NCBI RefSeq assembly: GCF_047495555.1
Contig: NZ_CP166866.1
Location: forward strand, 1,152,001 to 1,216,000
Length of the DNA stretch: 64,000 nt
DNA from: Methanobacterium_D sp040373355
GTDB taxonomy: Archaea; Methanobacteriota; Methanobacteria; Methanobacteriales; Methanobacteriaceae
Direction of reading: 5' to 3'
Shown here one piece after another: positions 46,508-55,449 of this stretch. Positions within the stretch are counted from its first letter, which is position 1. Every line of letters begins with the position of its first letter. The notes under the pieces were generated by a model. It made no database searches and was not told the origin of the DNA. It was given only the letters and a program-made list of their open reading frames with translations. The translations under genes were made by a program, and so were the position numbers.

Positions 46508-46711
46508 TTAATTAAGTTGTTTTAATACGTTTTTAATGTCTTGAATTTCACTTTTAATTTCTTGGAGTTCATGTGAATTGTTTCTTTTTAACTCTTTTCG
46601 GAGTAAATCAATGATTTCGATAGATCCTCCAAGAGTTTTATTGTAAAGTACAACTTCTCTTCTAGTTGATTCTTCTACTTGTTTTTTAATTTGTTTTTCT
46701 TTTGATTTCAT
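46508..46711 (-). CDS. Small charged coiled-coil protein, 67 aa
   Basis: Helical throughout with a basic N terminus (KSKEKQIKKQVEESTRREV) and a C-terminal heptad region (ELQEIKSEIQDIKNVLKQL). No membrane segment. The ribosome-binding site is weak (GAG before ATG). No family recognised. Confidence 0.55.
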   Translation of the reverse strand: MKSKEKQIKKQVEESTRREVVLYNKTLGGSIEIIDLLRKELKRNNSHELQEIKSEIQDIKNVLKQLN

Positions 46712-46973
46712 ACTCTTTATTTTTATCTATTATTTTCTATATATTAGTTCCTTGAATGTGCCTTTTAAGTGTTATATGGGCTTAATATTTTACAAAAGAA
46801 TAAAAAAGAGTTATTTAATACATGGAAAAAATAACTAATTTAAAATTTTAAATGAATCATATCACAAGGTATTTTACATTTAGCTTGTATAATAGTATTA
46901 TATGGATAATTGTTAATATTTTTATATGTTTAAGATCATATATTTAAATAATTAAGAGATTGGGGGTCTTAGT

Positions 46974-47159
46974 ATTAAGAAAATAGCGATAATATTAGCT
47001 TTATTAGTTATTGTAGGTGCTGTAGGAATATCTGGATGTGTTGAACTTCCAGGCACTGGCGGAGATGGTGAGGACGGAGAAGGTCAGGATCAAGGGCAGG
47101 GTTCTGGAGATAGTGGATCAGACGGAGAACAAGATGAGCAAGAAGATGAAAATAATTAA
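46974..47159 (+). CDS. Gly/Asp/Glu-rich small lipoprotein with ATT start
   Basis: The frame encodes a basic N terminus (IKKIA), a hydrophobic segment and a lipobox-like GISGC at about residue 22, then a low-complexity tail rich in Gly, Asp, Glu and Gln. There is no ATG, GTG or TTG at the right place. GGGGGT (46962-46967) is followed seven bases later by ATT, which is therefore the likely start. Length is 61. Presumably anchored on the cell surface; function unknown. Confidence 0.55.
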   Translation: MKKIAIILALLVIVGAVGISGCVELPGTGGDGEDGEGQDQGQGSGDSGSDGEQDEQEDENN

Positions 47160-47168
47160 AACTTACAT

Positions 47169-47735
47169 TTAGTTTTTATCTAAGGAATCTAAGATCGAGT
47201 TTATTTCTTTATTTACATCATCAATATTTTGTGTAGCATTAATTAAGTTCCATCCTTTAGCTAATTTTAAAACTTTTTTTCTTACCCTAATTAGATCTTC
47301 TAGATTTTCAAACATTTCGTTATCATCACGTGATTGAAGTCTTTTAAGAGCTTCACTGGGTTCAACATCAAGGAAAAACATGTACTTTGATGTTGGTAAT
47401 GTAGTCTCAAATAATTTATAGAATAGTTTAGCAAGGGGAAATGGTAAATAAGCAACACCCATTAGGTAGCGAACAAAAATAACAGTATCTGCTTTTCCAT
47501 AATACTTTCTTACAGATCTTATAACATCTAATGCATAGTAAAATGATGCTTTAATTTTATTGAGCTTTCCAGTTTTAAGCAGTGCTTTTTTTGCTTTAAT
47601 TCCATATGGATTATCATTCGATGGATGGGAACGCAAAATAACACTATTTCCCTTTTTAAGATACTTTTGCTCTATTAAAACAGCTTGTGTATCTTTACCA
47701 GAACCGTCTAGTCCATCAATAACGATAAATCGCAT
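47169..47735 (-). CDS. Thymidylate-kinase-like dNMP kinase
   Basis: A P-loop kinase with IDGLDGSGKDTQ at the N terminus, a VIFVRYLMG segment where DRY would be in Tmk, and a FFLDVEPSEALKRLQSRDD lid region. It is clearly a paralogue of the Tmk at 12933 but lacks the canonical DR-Y/S motif, so the substrate may differ. Length 188. GGTG precedes the ATG. It lies 3 bp downstream of a dolichol-kinase-like gene, so the two are an operon. Confidence 0.85.
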   Translation of the reverse strand: MRFIVIDGLDGSGKDTQAVLIEQKYLKKGNSVILRSHPSNDNPYGIKAKKALLKTGKLNKIKASFYYALDVIRSVRKYYGKADTVIFVRYLMGVAYLPFPLAKLFYKLFETTLPTSKYMFFLDVEPSEALKRLQSRDDNEMFENLEDLIRVRKKVLKLAKGWNLINATQNIDDVNKEINSILDSLDKN

Positions 47736-47738
47736 TTT

Positions 47739-48497
47739 TTACACCGAAATTAATATGATATAAGCAGCAACTGCTCCAAAACAGGCAGTTATGTTGTCAA
47801 GTCCTTTAGGAGTTGCAGCCTCTAAAATAGTTGCAACTAAAGCTATAACCGGGATGATTAATAAATTGGCAGGCATAACATTGTAATAACTTAAAACAAT
47901 TACTAGGGTAAAGATTAATACAATAAACATTGCTATTGAACCTTCGAGGCTCTTAGTATCACTTGTAATTTTAAATTTTCTCTTTCCAAAGTTCTCACCA
48001 ATTAAAGAAGCCATTCCATCTCCATAAGACATAGCAGCAATACCAACAGCAATTATCCATGGCTCATCAAAGAAGAGCAATGCAAGTATTGTCCATGAAA
48101 TTGAATAATAAACAAGCCCTAAACCGTGTCCTGATTCAGATAATCTATCTTTTATAAACTTTATGGGAGAATAAGGACTCATTAAGAACGTTAATACAAT
48201 GAAAGGAGCTGCAGCTAGAAATGCTATTACCCACCATGTCCTGAATAATGGCAGTATAAACAAAATATTTCCAACCATTATATGCAGAAATTTCCTGCTT
48301 ATTCGGGGATAAGATTTAAGTATTTTTTCAGATATTAGAAGTAAAATGGCAACATATCCATATACAAGTGCCAGTCCAATGATATCACTGCTTATCATAA
48401 GTTTTAGTAGTCTCTTTGGATATAAATGAGTTTGGTTAATGATAGGCCTAATAATTTTGTATAGGGTATTTACTACATAGTTTTTAATATTTTTCAA
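47739..48497 (-). CDS. Dolichol kinase / CTP-dependent kinase-like membrane protein
   Basis: A polytopic membrane protein of the SEC59 / phosphatidate cytidylyltransferase-like group (COG0170 type). Characteristic segments are SRKFLHIMVG, MSYGDGMASLIGENFGKRK with the nucleotide-binding GDG, and a SLEGSIAMF motif. Length is up to 252; the exact start is uncertain and M34 is another candidate. Family members phosphorylate dolichol, phytol or similar lipids with CTP. With aglB in the genome, a polyprenol kinase role is plausible. Confidence 0.82.
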   Translation of the reverse strand: MKNIKNYVVNTLYKIIRPIINQTHLYPKRLLKLMISSDIIGLALVYGYVAILLLISEKILKSYPRISRKFLHIMVGNILFILPLFRTWWVIAFLAAAPFIVLTFLMSPYSPIKFIKDRLSESGHGLGLVYYSISWTILALLFFDEPWIIAVGIAAMSYGDGMASLIGENFGKRKFKITSDTKSLEGSIAMFIVLIFTLVIVLSYYNVMPANLLIIPVIALVATILEAATPKGLDNITACFGAVAAYIILISV

Positions 48498-48649
48498 TAT
48501 TTTTAAGTCAATGATGCATGTCTATCAAAAAATTACTTAATTTAAACCTTTATTTTCAATAATTAGATTATAGGAGTAGATTAATATAATGAGAAACAAA
48601 TATGATAAAATTGTATAATAGTAAATAGGATACGTAGGTTATAGATAAT

Positions 48650-50641
48650 ATGAATAGTTCCATAGATAAAAAAGAAGCTGAGCAGTTTGATGTTGACTTT
48701 ATATCTAAACTAAAGTCTATTTCAAACATTATAAGCATTTTACTCATAATCATCGGGTTTATAGTCCTATTAGGTTGGGCTTTTGATATAATATTTTTTA
48801 AAACTCCTGCTATTGGTCTCCCCATAATCAAGTCAAATACTGCACTTGGATTCATATTATTGGGTTTATCTTTATGGTTTTTACAAGAAAAAAGACTTAA
48901 TAATCGTAATCTATTACTGGGACGCTTTTTTGCACTTCTAGCAGCAATAATTGGATTTCTAACTTTAGTTCAGTATGCATTTGATATTAATTTAGGAATA
49001 GATCAGTTATTATTCGTTGAGTCTGCAGTAGAAACTGGAACCTATCCAAACAGAATGTCTTTTATAGCAGCTTTAAGTCTGTTTTTAGCGGGAGTTGCTC
49101 TTTCGCTATTTGATACTGAAACTAAAAATCTGAAATTATCACAAATTTTAACTGTTATTTTAGGTTTAGCTACTTTTTTAACTATCATTGGCTATTTATA
49201 TCAAAGTACGATATATTCTATTTATTTAAGCATAGTTCCGTCACCATATGGAGCTTCAGGTTTTGTTTTGATCTTTTTTGGTATTATTTTCGCACGTCCG
49301 GATATGGGATATATGAAATTAGTAACCAGTGATTCTTTGGGCAGTCAGCTGGCACGAACATTACTACCTTTTTTAATAATTACTCCATTAGTCGTTGGTT
49401 ATCTGTCAAGTTCAGGAGAAGAAATTGGTTTATATGATGCGCAGTTTGAAACTGCATTAGTAATTTTCACTTCAATTTTAATTTTATTAATAGTATTTTT
49501 AGTTAGTGTAAACTCTATTAATATAACTGAAACTAAACGTAAAAAAACTGAAAAGAAACTTGAATTAGCTTATAAGTATAATCGAAGTTTAATTGAAGCA
49601 AGTGTTGATCCATTTGTAACCATTAGCCCTCAAGGAATAATCACTGATGCTAATAAAGCCGTTGAATTTGTCACTGGCTATTCTAAGGATAAGTTAATTG
49701 GAACTGACTTTTCCAGTTATTTTACTGATCCTCCGAAAGCTAAAAGAGGTTATGTGAGCGTATTCAATAAAGGAAGAGTATTTGACTATCCTTTGGAAAT
49801 TAAACACAAAGATGGGCATATGACACCGGTTTTATACAATGCGTCAGTTTATAGAGATGAATATGGCGATGTTATAGGGGTCTTTGCAGCAGCTCGTGAT
49901 ATAACTTCCCTTAAAAGAGCAGAACAAAACCTTAAAAATATAGTAATGGAGTTAGAGCGTTCTAATGAAGAATTAGAAAAATTTGCTTATGTAGCTTCTC
50001 ATGATCTTCAAGAACCACTCCGTATGATAGTAAGTTATCTACAGCTTTTTGAAAGACGATATAAAGATAAAATTGATGAAAAAGGACAAAAATATATGTT
50101 TTATGCTGTAGATGGCGCAAAGAGAATGCAGGGATTGATTAATGATCTTCTTACCTATTCACGAGTAACAACACATGCTGAAGAATTTAAGGAAGTTAAC
50201 TTTGAAGAGATATTAAATGAGACACTTATGAATTTAGAATATTCAATCAAAAAAAGTAATGCAACCATAACTAATGATCCCTTGCCTAATATTAATGCAG
50301 ATGCCGGTCAAATGGGTCAATTATTCCAGAATCTTATTGCTAATGCTATTAAGTTTCGTAAAAAAGATGAAGCTCCTAAAGTTCATATTTCATCTCAAAA
50401 AAAGGATAATGAATATATTTTTTCTGTGTCAGATAATGGTATTGGGATAGATGAAAAATATGGAGATCGTATATTCGAGCTTTTCCAGAGATTACAGAAA
50501 AGAAGTGAATATGAAGGTACTGGTCTTGGGCTTGCAATTTCAAAGAAAATTGTAGAGCGGCACAATGGAAAAATATGGTTTAAGTCAGAGGAAAATATAG
50601 GAACAACATTTTATTTCAGTATTCCGGTGAACCTTAAATAG
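48650..50641 (+). CDS. Membrane sensor histidine kinase (7-8 TM, PAS, HisKA, HATPase)
   Basis: Residues about 25-290 contain seven to eight membrane segments, forming a membrane-embedded sensor. A PAS domain follows (about 305-425, SVDPFVTISPQGIITDANKA). The phospho-acceptor His is in ASHDLQEPLRM near residue 448, the phytochrome-type HisKA form. The ATPase has NLIANAIKF, DNGIGID and GTGLGLAISKK. Length is 663. The regulator gene downstream (50675) is its likely partner. The signal is unknown. Confidence 0.9.
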   Translation: MNSSIDKKEAEQFDVDFISKLKSISNIISILLIIIGFIVLLGWAFDIIFFKTPAIGLPIIKSNTALGFILLGLSLWFLQEKRLNNRNLLLGRFFALLAAIIGFLTLVQYAFDINLGIDQLLFVESAVETGTYPNRMSFIAALSLFLAGVALSLFDTETKNLKLSQILTVILGLATFLTIIGYLYQSTIYSIYLSIVPSPYGASGFVLIFFGIIFARPDMGYMKLVTSDSLGSQLARTLLPFLIITPLVVGYLSSSGEEIGLYDAQFETALVIFTSILILLIVFLVSVNSINITETKRKKTEKKLELAYKYNRSLIEASVDPFVTISPQGIITDANKAVEFVTGYSKDKLIGTDFSSYFTDPPKAKRGYVSVFNKGRVFDYPLEIKHKDGHMTPVLYNASVYRDEYGDVIGVFAAARDITSLKRAEQNLKNIVMELERSNEELEKFAYVASHDLQEPLRMIVSYLQLFERRYKDKIDEKGQKYMFYAVDGAKRMQGLINDLLTYSRVTTHAEEFKEVNFEEILNETLMNLEYSIKKSNATITNDPLPNINADAGQMGQLFQNLIANAIKFRKKDEAPKVHISSQKKDNEYIFSVSDNGIGIDEKYGDRIFELFQRLQKRSEYEGTGLGLAISKKIVERHNGKIWFKSEENIGTTFYFSIPVNLK

Positions 50642-50674
50642 AAGATAAGTTATATATTATTAGGGGATGATAGT

Positions 50675-51121
50675 ATGCATCGAAAAAGAAGTGCTTTAAT
50701 AGAAATATTACTTGTAGAAGACAATCCGGGGGATATAGACCTTATATTAGAAGTTCTTGAACAATCTAAGATTAGAAATAGAGTATTTATTGCTGAAGAT
50801 GGTGAAGAAGCAATGGATATTTTGCATAAAAGAGGAAAATTTGCTGATTCTCCTAGACCAGATCTTATACTTCTTGATTTAAATCTACCTCGTAAGGATG
50901 GTCGTGAAGTTCTACAAGAAATCAAATCAGACTCTAGTTTAAGAAGAATTCCTGTAGTTGTACTTACAACTTCAAAGGCAGAAGAAGATATACTTAAATC
51001 CTATGATCTTCATGCGAATTCATATATAACTAAGCCAGTTGACATAGATCAGTTTATCAAGGTAATTAAAATCTTTGAGGACTTTTGGCTGGATATTGTA
51101 AAACTGCCGGGAGAGGTATAA
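50675..51121 (+). CDS. Response regulator, Rcp-like receiver
   Basis: A single receiver domain of 148 residues. The acidic pair is in LLVEDNPGD, the phospho-acceptor in LILLDLNLPRKDG, the Thr in VLTTSKAE and the Lys in YITKPVD. No output domain. It lies 33 bp after the sensor kinase with GGGGATGAT before the ATG, so it is likely the cognate phosphate acceptor. Confidence 0.92.
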   Translation: MHRKRSALIEILLVEDNPGDIDLILEVLEQSKIRNRVFIAEDGEEAMDILHKRGKFADSPRPDLILLDLNLPRKDGREVLQEIKSDSSLRRIPVVVLTTSKAEEDILKSYDLHANSYITKPVDIDQFIKVIKIFEDFWLDIVKLPGEV

Positions 51122-51207
51122 CTTATTACAAAGTTGTTATATATGAATATCTATATTAGAGAATAATTATTTTAAATTAATATCTATCTGGAGTAGGGGA
51201 GATAGTT

Positions 51208-52359
51208 TTGGAAGATTCTGGAACAATTAGCGTACTTTTAATTGAAGATAACATTGGAGATGCAGAACTTATTGAAGAAATGCTCCATGAATCTAAATAT
51301 AGAAAATTCAAACTTAAACATTTTGAAACTTTGAGTGAAGGGCTAGAATATTTAAATAATTATGAATTTGATGTTATCCTTTTAGATATTGGTCTTCCTG
51401 ATAGCCAGGGAATTGACACGTTACTTAAAATACGCATTCAAAATGATGAAATACCGATAATTATTTTTACAGGCTTAGATGACGAAAAAATAGGATTAGA
51501 TGCACTTAAGGAAGGTGCACAGGATTATCTTATTAAAGGTGAAGTTAGCACTAACTTTTTAATAAAAACTATTTTATATGCAATTGAGAGGAATAAAACA
51601 CAGAGAAGATTAACAGAACTCATAGTCGAACTTAAACATTCTAATGAAGAACTGCAGCAATTTGCATATATAACAAGCCACGATATACAGGAACCATTAA
51701 GAACTATAGCTAGTTTTACACAACTTTTAGAAAGGCGCTATAAAGGCCAACTAGATGATAATGCTGATCAATATATTGACTTTATAGTTAATGCTGCGGT
51801 TAGAATGAAGGAAATGATTGAGGATCTGCTTCAATATTCGCGTATTGGAACAAATGATGTAAATTTAGGATTAACTGATCTTGAAGAAGTTTTACAAAAT
51901 GTACTATCTTACCTTCAAACAACCATTGAAGATAATAAAGCAGTTATTACGCATGATCCTCTTCCAACATTATGTATAGATAAAAATCAATTTATTAGGT
52001 TATTCCAGAATTTAATTGGAAATGCTATAAAATTTAAAAAGCCAGATGAAGCCCCAATAATCCATATATCTGCAAAAATAGATGAAAAGAATAATGAATA
52101 TGTATTCTCTATAGCTGATAATGGTATAGGTATAAAAGAAGAGTATAAAAAAAGAATATTTGAAGTTTTCAAACGTTTACATACTATTGATACTTATGAT
52201 GGGACAGGAATAGGCTTATCTATTGTTAAAAGAATAGTAGAGCGACATGGCGGGCATTTATGGGTTGAATCAGAACTTGATGTAGGATCTACTTTTTATT
52301 TTACTATTCCTAGGGATAATGAGCAAATAATGAAAAATGACAATTTTCCTACGTTTTAA
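51208..52359 (+). CDS. Receiver-histidine kinase hybrid (REC-HisKA-HATPase)
   Basis: An N-terminal receiver (LIEDNIGDAE, phospho-acceptor in VILLDIGLPD, Lys in YLIKGE) is joined to a HisKA domain with the His in TSHDIQEPLRTI and a C-terminal ATPase (NLIGNAIKF, DNGIGIK, GTGIGLSIVK). No membrane segment, so it is cytoplasmic and probably takes its input from a phosphorylated upstream protein. The start is TTG with GGGGAGA upstream. It completes a three-gene phosphorelay cluster. Confidence 0.9.
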   Translation: MEDSGTISVLLIEDNIGDAELIEEMLHESKYRKFKLKHFETLSEGLEYLNNYEFDVILLDIGLPDSQGIDTLLKIRIQNDEIPIIIFTGLDDEKIGLDALKEGAQDYLIKGEVSTNFLIKTILYAIERNKTQRRLTELIVELKHSNEELQQFAYITSHDIQEPLRTIASFTQLLERRYKGQLDDNADQYIDFIVNAAVRMKEMIEDLLQYSRIGTNDVNLGLTDLEEVLQNVLSYLQTTIEDNKAVITHDPLPTLCIDKNQFIRLFQNLIGNAIKFKKPDEAPIIHISAKIDEKNNEYVFSIADNGIGIKEEYKKRIFEVFKRLHTIDTYDGTGIGLSIVKRIVERHGGHLWVESELDVGSTFYFTIPRDNEQIMKNDNFPTF

Positions 52360-52527
52360 GCATGAATCTAATTAAAACATATCTTTTTTGGACTAAATAG
52401 AAAAATAATTTTAAGAATTTAATTAGATATCAAAGGTTTAGATATTTAGCTTTCTTTTTAGTAAAAAATAAATAAAATTAACTTAATAATATTTTTAGAT
52501 ATAATAATATTTAAATGGGGTGATTTA

Positions 52528-52875
52528 TTGGCAGAAGTTTTAAAACCAGTTACTTTTAGTAGGGAAATAGGTGCAGCGAGCAATGATTTAATAGTTCCGC
52601 CTGAATTTATTAGGGATTTTTATTTTAGAAGTGATAAGCATCTTATGGTAATGGTTCGCGTTGTAGGTGGAGATGCAATAAAAGTGAGAGATTTCTTTGA
52701 AGATGCAGAAGGAGATAATTTTAATCTGGAAACTGTTGAAGGAGATAGGGGAGAAAAAGTAGATAGAAGATTTCTTTTAACTGATATGCATATGGACGAA
52801 GGAAAGGCTTTAGGTGTGGATATAGATCAGGAACAGGCTATGGTTAGATTGATTCTCGATTTTGAAAGGATATAA
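52528..52875 (+). CDS. Hypothetical protein, 115 aa
   Basis: A soluble acidic alpha-beta protein with SREIGAASNDLIVPPEFIR, then VRVVGGDAIKVRDFFEDAEG. The pattern of strands suggests a compact domain but no family is recognised. GGGGTGAT lies before the TTG start. It is downstream of the signalling cluster by 170 bp, probably its own transcript. Confidence 0.65.
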   Translation: MAEVLKPVTFSREIGAASNDLIVPPEFIRDFYFRSDKHLMVMVRVVGGDAIKVRDFFEDAEGDNFNLETVEGDRGEKVDRRFLLTDMHMDEGKALGVDIDQEQAMVRLILDFERI

Positions 52876-53079
52876 TTCTTAATATTACTTTTACTTATGA
52901 TTTTAAAGCTCAAAATCAATTAATTAATTTAAATTATTTTTAACAATCATAGTGCATCGATATTTATTAATAATATAAATAATAAAATTATTACTATTGA
53001 TTGAAGTTAATCATATAATCTTTTCAAATTTTCAGTGTTTTAATTTTTAATTGCTTATAAATCAAAGGGAGAATATAAA

Positions 53080-53769
53080 ATGGTATCTCATATTGAAGAA
53101 AATCTTTTTGATTTTCCAGATTTTAGGAATAAGATTGCTGTTTTTCGTGATCGTAACCATGCCGGTGAAGTTTTAGCAGAAATGCTAATGATGTATAAAA
53201 ATACGGATGCAGTTGTTTTTGCAATTCCTGCAGGGGGAGTCCCGGTTGCTGCTGAACTTGCTGCAAGACTTCAAATTTCTCTTGAAATTGCAGTTGTAAG
53301 TAAGATTACTCTTCCATGGAACACAGAAGCGGGCTATGGCGCAATTGCATTTGACGGAACTATAATTTTAAATGAGGAAATGATGCAGCGTCTTGGGCTC
53401 GAAGAAAGTGATATTGAAAAAGGAATTGAAAATACAAAGATTAAAGTTAAAAGACGTATTGCAGAGTTTCAAAGCGGCCATGCATCACATAAAGTCTCAG
53501 GACGTACTGCAATAATTGTAGATGATGGAATAGCATCAGGATACACCATGCTGGTTGCAGTTGACGCGCTTAAGAAAGCTGGAGCAAGCCAGATAATCAT
53601 TGCAGTTCCAACTGCTCATTTTGAAAATATTAAGCAGATACTTCCTAATGTGGATGCAGTTTATTGCGCTAATCTCCGAGGTGGATGGAGTTTTGCAGTT
53701 GCGGATGCTTATGAATTCTGGTCCGATGTAAGTGAGGAAGAAGTAATTGAGATTTTAAAAGGATTTTAA
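53080..53769 (+). CDS. Phosphoribosyltransferase family protein
   Basis: A type I PRTase fold of 229 residues. The PRPP-binding loop is IIVDDGIASGYTM, and an upstream FAIPAGGVPVAAELAARL segment forms the pyrophosphate loop. It resembles stand-alone PRTase-like proteins rather than a known nucleotide-salvage enzyme; the substrate is unknown. AGGGAGA precedes the ATG. It is the last backbone-like gene before the recombinase-bearing segment. Confidence 0.85.
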   Translation: MVSHIEENLFDFPDFRNKIAVFRDRNHAGEVLAEMLMMYKNTDAVVFAIPAGGVPVAAELAARLQISLEIAVVSKITLPWNTEAGYGAIAFDGTIILNEEMMQRLGLEESDIEKGIENTKIKVKRRIAEFQSGHASHKVSGRTAIIVDDGIASGYTMLVAVDALKKAGASQIIIAVPTAHFENIKQILPNVDAVYCANLRGGWSFAVADAYEFWSDVSEEEVIEILKGF

Positions 53770-53856
53770 TTAAATAATTTTAATAACACCTCTTAATACC
53801 TAAAATATTTATTAGTTTTAATGTAAAGTAAGGTTATCAGATTAAGAGGATAATTC

Positions 53857-53913
53857 ATGTTAGGCGAAAAAGAATGTCTAAACTCTTCATTTTACCTACT
53901 TTTTTTGCTATAA
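53857..53913 (+). pseudogene. Truncated 18-codon reading frame next to the recombinase
   Basis: AAGAGGATAATTC precedes an ATG opening a frame of only 18 codons (MLGEKECLNSSFYLLFLL). A good ribosome-binding site before so short a frame suggests the 5' end of a gene cut off by the rearrangement that brought in the recombinase segment. It could also be a leader peptide. Confidence 0.25.
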
Positions 53914-53957
53914 CATCATCACAATAAATAATATGCTATTCTTTTTTTAAGAAGGAT

Positions 53958-53996
53958 ACTAACTATGACGTTCTATTGATTAGTACTATCTATTGA
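53958..53996 (+). repeat. Left arm of the 39-bp inverted repeat (39 of 39 bp, 3 mismatches)
   Basis: This arm ends 12 bp before the recombinase start. Its reverse complement occurs at 62275-62313 with 36 of 39 bases identical, including a 19-bp uninterrupted block (53974-53992). The core holds the palindrome TAGTACTA. It could be a recombination site or a shared promoter/operator, since both arms point inward to a start codon. Confidence 0.85.
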
Positions 53997-54008
53997 AGAG
54001 GTGATAGT

Positions 54009-55253
54009 GTGAAGAGATCCCATAGAATAGAAAATGAAGAGAAATTTAAAGAGTTTTGTTTTGATCGTGAAATACGAACCAGTACCATAAATAATTATAA
54101 AAATGCCTTACAGAAATATTGCAATTTTATAGGTATGACATTAGATGAATTAATTAGAGAAGCAGAGGATGAGGAAGATTCGGGCATTAGATTAAAAAGA
54201 CGTAAGATTAATACATATCTAAGAGAGTTTAAAGTAAGTCTTAATGAATCAAATCTGTCTGAAAGTACAATAGAACTAATAATGCTATTGGTAAAATCTT
54301 TTTATAGGGAAAACGAGATTGAATTACCAAAAAATACTAAAAAGGGAGTTGGAAAAGCACAAAGGAGGGAAACGATCGATGATCTTCCTAAAATGGAGGA
54401 AATAAGGAGATTTATGGAACATTTAAACAGCGTTTATAAAGCTATGACAGTCATGTGTCTTAGTTCTGGTATGGGAGCTAGTGAAGTTACCAGCCTAACA
54501 TTTGAGCATCTATATAAAGCAACTTCAATTAAACCCTATCCTGAAACAATAACTCAATTAATAGAAGAGTTAAAAGCTAAAGGTAATTTGATTCCAACAT
54601 GGGATATTAAAAGAATTAAAAGAAATTTTAAATATACAACCTTTAGCTCTCCTGAAAGTGTTAATAGGATTATAATCTATCTTGAGGAATTAAATAATAA
54701 ATTTCCAGATTATAAACCTGAACCTAAAGATAAACTTTTTAGGGGATTAAAATCTAATAAACCGTTAATAGCTAATGATTTTTTAGCTATTTATGCATAT
54801 AAAAATAGAGAATTCTCTTTTAGGAAAACCGAAGATGATCGTAATGTAATAAGAGTCCATTCGCTAAGGAAATATTTTGCTTCAACTTTAGAATTTAATA
54901 AAGTACCACATTTAACTACTAGGCGATTATTAGGGCATTCGGTTGATTCCGTTACATCTGCATACTTTAAAGTTGATGTTGAGAGTTTAAAAGAGGATTA
55001 TTTAGAAGTTGTAAAACATTTGATGACAACTGAACAAGATGTAATTGTTATAAACAACTTTGAAGATATTAAACAAGACGTTGAAACTCTTAAGAATCAA
55101 TTTGATTTTGTTATAAGTGCAGGTAAGATTCCAGAAGAATATAGAGAAGCAGTACTTGAAGCTGAACTTAGGGAACAATCCGAGTTCGATAAATGGTATG
55201 AAAGCCATAAAGAAGAACTGGACACTGAATGGCGTAACTCTATAGGAGAGTAA
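54009..55253 (+). CDS. Tyrosine recombinase/integrase
   Basis: A 414-residue phage-integrase-type recombinase. The N-terminal SAM-like DNA-binding domain (about 1-120) begins IRTSTINNYKNALQKYCNF. In the catalytic domain the HxxR motif is HSLRKYF, LLGHS follows and the nucleophile is Tyr in TSAYFKVD. The first catalytic Arg is expected in the SSGMGASEV segment (about residues 150-158), but no Arg is there. The C-terminal tail is coiled coil. The start is GTG with AGAGGTGAT upstream. A zinc-finger gene follows by one base. Confidence 0.88.
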   Translation: MKRSHRIENEEKFKEFCFDREIRTSTINNYKNALQKYCNFIGMTLDELIREAEDEEDSGIRLKRRKINTYLREFKVSLNESNLSESTIELIMLLVKSFYRENEIELPKNTKKGVGKAQRRETIDDLPKMEEIRRFMEHLNSVYKAMTVMCLSSGMGASEVTSLTFEHLYKATSIKPYPETITQLIEELKAKGNLIPTWDIKRIKRNFKYTTFSSPESVNRIIIYLEELNNKFPDYKPEPKDKLFRGLKSNKPLIANDFLAIYAYKNREFSFRKTEDDRNVIRVHSLRKYFASTLEFNKVPHLTTRRLLGHSVDSVTSAYFKVDVESLKEDYLEVVKHLMTTEQDVIVINNFEDIKQDVETLKNQFDFVISAGKIPEEYREAVLEAELREQSEFDKWYESHKEELDTEWRNSIGE

Positions 55254-55254
55254 T

Positions 55255-55449
55255 ATGGCAGAATATATCAAGCAATGTAGAACATGTACTACAAAGTTTG
55301 TAGCTAAGAGGAAAGATACTAAATACTGCTCTGATTATTGTAGGAAAAGAGCATTTCATTTTAAGAATATAGGAATATATTTAGATGATCTTTTACTTGA
55401 AGAAAAACGAGAATATGCTACAATGAGAAAGGGAGAATGGATAAGATAA
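55255..55449 (+). CDS. Small zinc-finger protein downstream of recombinase
   Basis: A 64-residue protein with CRTC near residue 8 and KYCSDYCRKRA near 22-32, a compact zinc finger found in small proteins next to archaeal integrases. It starts one base after the recombinase stop with GGAGAG inside the upstream gene, so it is co-transcribed. It may help DNA binding or regulate excision; that is inference. Confidence 0.72.
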   Translation: MAEYIKQCRTCTTKFVAKRKDTKYCSDYCRKRAFHFKNIGIYLDDLLLEEKREYATMRKGEWIR

